This document shows positions 6,272-7,327 of a stretch of 7,327 bases of DNA, in pieces (the first letter of the stretch is position 1; every line of letters begins with the position of its first letter). Position numbers and translations under genes: made by a program. The notes below the pieces were generated by a model. It did not search any database. It saw only the letters and a list, made by a program, of their open reading frames with translations, and had not been told where the DNA came from. The DNA comes from Prolixibacteraceae bacterium (lineage in GTDB: Bacteria > Bacteroidota > Bacteroidia > Bacteroidales > Prolixibacteraceae), in assembly GCA_003516705.1 (NCBI GenBank), contig DPCJ01000057.1:6541-13867 (forward strand), written 5' to 3'.

Positions 6272-6306
6272 GTCTATAAAATTTAAAGTTTTTTAAAGTT
6301 CAAAAT

Positions 6307-6443
6307 GCTTGCTAACGTACGGAACTATATGCAGTTGGGGATTGCGGGTTGCTTTCCTGTCGAACCCCGATGCCGCTTTTGCGGGCTGCACGGCTTGTTG
6401 TCCGCACGGAAACCCCAATTGACATATAGTTTTTGTTATGGGC
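6307..6443 (-). other. attC-like site after the TonB-C domain gene
   Basis: On the minus strand the site starts with GCCCATAAC (6443-6435), which contains the TAA stop of the preceding gene, and ends with CGTTAGCAAGC (6317-6307). Between them, AACTATATG-CAGTTGGGG (6323-6340) pairs with CCCCAATTG-A-CATATAGTT (6413-6431), leaving one extra unpaired base at 6422. The stem continues loosely to inner hairpins such as CCGC-TTTT-GCGG (6373-6384). Length (about 137 bp), AAC...GTT ends, an extrahelical base and imperfect long stem all fit attC architecture. R' departs from the GTTRRRY consensus after GTTA. Confidence 0.5.
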
Positions 6444-7306
6444 TGGGCTTTGTTTCATCATTTTTCACATTGTAATTTGTCCTGTTTGCTTCACTAAAAT
6501 TAATTGGCAATGTCCAGTTCATTCGTTGATGCTCTCCATGTCTATAATAAACGTCCCAATTAGGTATCGTTTTCACAACGCGAACAGCTTCTTTGTCAAA
6601 AATACTGTTATAACCTCGCATTACTTTAACACTGTCAATGTTGCCTTTTTCATTTGCAGAAAACTGTATAAAAACCTTAACACCCTTCTTTTTGAACTTC
6701 GGCAAAGCAGACCAATTAATATTAGAATAAATATACTCTTTTAATTTTTCTGAATCTTGGCTGAATTCAGATTCTCTTGACATCGAATTGTCGTATGTTT
6801 TTGTCCCAATGAGTTTTCCATTGATAAACTGAAATTCCAATTCAGTTTCATAAAGAGATTCATAACCCATGTGTATATAATAAAGCAATTTGCCTTGTGG
6901 TGAAATGATGTCAGCTGTAAACCAATCTGCTTTTACTTTTCCATTGATAAATTTTGCGCCAAATAATTCTTTAAGGTCTGCTTTAATGCTATCCTCGTAA
7001 TAACAACAACTTCGAATACCTGTCAAGTAAAGATTACCTTCAAATATTAACCACTCTGCTACGTAACCTCTCCAACAAGCTGTCGACTCGCAACCTTTGT
7101 TTTTCCCAAAGAAATTTGGTCTAATTGAGTCATTGTCATAAAGCTGCTCAAGTGGGTTTGCAAATATTGAAAGTGTGTCTCCATTATAAATAAGTCTGTC
7201 CGGAATTTGCGAAGTCGCAAATGTCTTAAACAGAGAAATTGTCAGTAAAAAGGTCAATATGAAGACTTTTCGTATCATTGCTGTCGTCTTTTAGCCTTGC
7301 CCATAA
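6316..7306 (-). mobile_element. Cassette-like unit carrying the TonB-C domain gene
   Basis: On the minus strand the unit begins G^TTATGGGCAAGGCT (from 7307) and its 3' end carries AGCCCAGCCCATAAC (to 6435), complementary in 13 of 15 positions. It then continues through the attC-like hairpin to the next G^TTA junction at 6315/6316. The end pair differs from that of the adjacent lipoprotein unit. One gene fills most of its 991 bp. Confidence 0.48.
6436..7278 (-). CDS. Exported protein with a C-terminal TonB-like domain
   Basis: This 280-residue protein has a signal peptide (RK at 3-4, hydrophobic core 5-20, likely cleavage near ATSQ). Residues about 26-170 form a Bacteroidota-type domain of unknown function with GCESTACWRGYVAEW (62-76), LYLTGIRSCCYYEDSIKADL (83-102) and KLLYYIHMGYESLYETELEF (130-149). 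Four cysteines (63, 68, 91, 92) suggest disulfides in the periplasm. Residues about 178-262 resemble the TonB C-terminal domain: FIQFSANEKGNIDSVKVMRG, then DKEAVRVVKTIPNW and LPINF. The proline-rich linker and N-terminal membrane anchor of true TonB are missing, so it is unlikely to energise receptors in the usual way. The stop codon lies inside the boundary motif GCCCATAAC, which is typical of genes that fill an integron cassette. No promoter is visible in the 21 bp upstream before the boundary. Confidence 0.78.
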   Translation of the reverse strand: MIRKVFILTFLLTISLFKTFATSQIPDRLIYNGDTLSIFANPLEQLYDNDSIRPNFFGKNKGCESTACWRGYVAEWLIFEGNLYLTGIRSCCYYEDSIKADLKELFGAKFINGKVKADWFTADIISPQGKLLYYIHMGYESLYETELEFQFINGKLIGTKTYDNSMSRESEFSQDSEKLKEYIYSNINWSALPKFKKKGVKVFIQFSANEKGNIDSVKVMRGYNSIFDKEAVRVVKTIPNWDVYYRHGEHQRMNWTLPINFSEANRTNYNVKNDETKPSP

Positions 7307-7327
7307 CTATGTAATATCCCGAAGTTA
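7299..7327 (-). other. Partial attC-like boundary at the window edge
   Basis: The minus strand reads TAACTTCGGGATATTACATA and then GTTATGGGC just upstream of the TonB-C domain gene. GTTATGGGC (7307-7299) is the exact complement of the motif at 6435-6443 that ends the same unit. The bases beyond look like the second arm of a stem whose partner lies outside the window. Confidence 0.45.

Larger units (their letters stand above)
5590..6315 (-). mobile_element. Cassette-like unit carrying the lipoprotein gene
   Basis: On the minus strand this unit starts at the G^TTA junction with TTAGCAAGCATT (from 6315) and contains one gene. Its 3' end carries AACGCTTGCTAAT (5760-5748), the complement of its own start with two transitions in 13 bases. 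Self-complementary ends that differ from the neighbouring unit's ends, one promoterless gene, and 726 bp total are all typical of integron gene cassettes. No integrase is in the window. Confidence 0.45.

Overview
The window looks like an accessory region of a Bacteroidota chromosome, perhaps from the Marinilabiliales/Prolixibacteraceae side, although the lineage is inference. The signs are A-rich leaders instead of Shine-Dalgarno sites, a textbook Bacteroidota promoter (TTG-N18-TAtaTTTG) in front of the ATPase gene, a lipoprotein, an outer-membrane beta-barrel and a TonB C-terminal domain protein. The DNA becomes visibly more A+T-rich toward the right.

Positions 1-1694 (+) carry the end of an arsenic-resistance operon. 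It has the C-terminal two thirds of an ArsM-type arsenite methyltransferase and, 11 bp downstream, a complete Acr3 arsenite efflux permease. One enzyme methylates As(III) and the other pumps it out.

Positions 1695-2852 hold no credible gene. There is a hairpin behind acr3, about 800 bp of strongly pyrimidine-rich DNA on the + strand whose open frames follow from composition, a long nested hairpin, and two back-to-back intrinsic terminators. A frameshifted and truncated N-terminal remnant of an AAA_14-type ATPase gene (2853-2998, +) follows. It runs into the 3' end of an intact, convergent AAA_14/DUF4143 ATPase gene (2987-4255, -). That gene has a clear promoter with four 23-bp tandem repeats directly upstream of it.

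Positions 4405-4902 contain two strong hairpins, one a bidirectional terminator, followed by REP-like palindromes.

Positions 4903-7327 hold three minus-strand genes for exported proteins: a beta-barrel, a lipocalin-like lipoprotein and a TonB-C domain protein. They alternate with palindromic spacers. Two of these genes lie in units whose two ends are complementary to each other but differ from the neighbouring unit's ends. The minus-strand junctions all read G^TTA, and one stop codon lies inside the boundary motif. This is the layout of integron gene cassettes with attC-like sites; no integrase is visible, so it would be a CALIN-like fragment. The first gene of the run has lost its expected right-hand boundary and is instead flanked on both sides by a roughly 75-bp double-hairpin REP repeat. 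I consider this cassette-like array the most interesting feature of the window.
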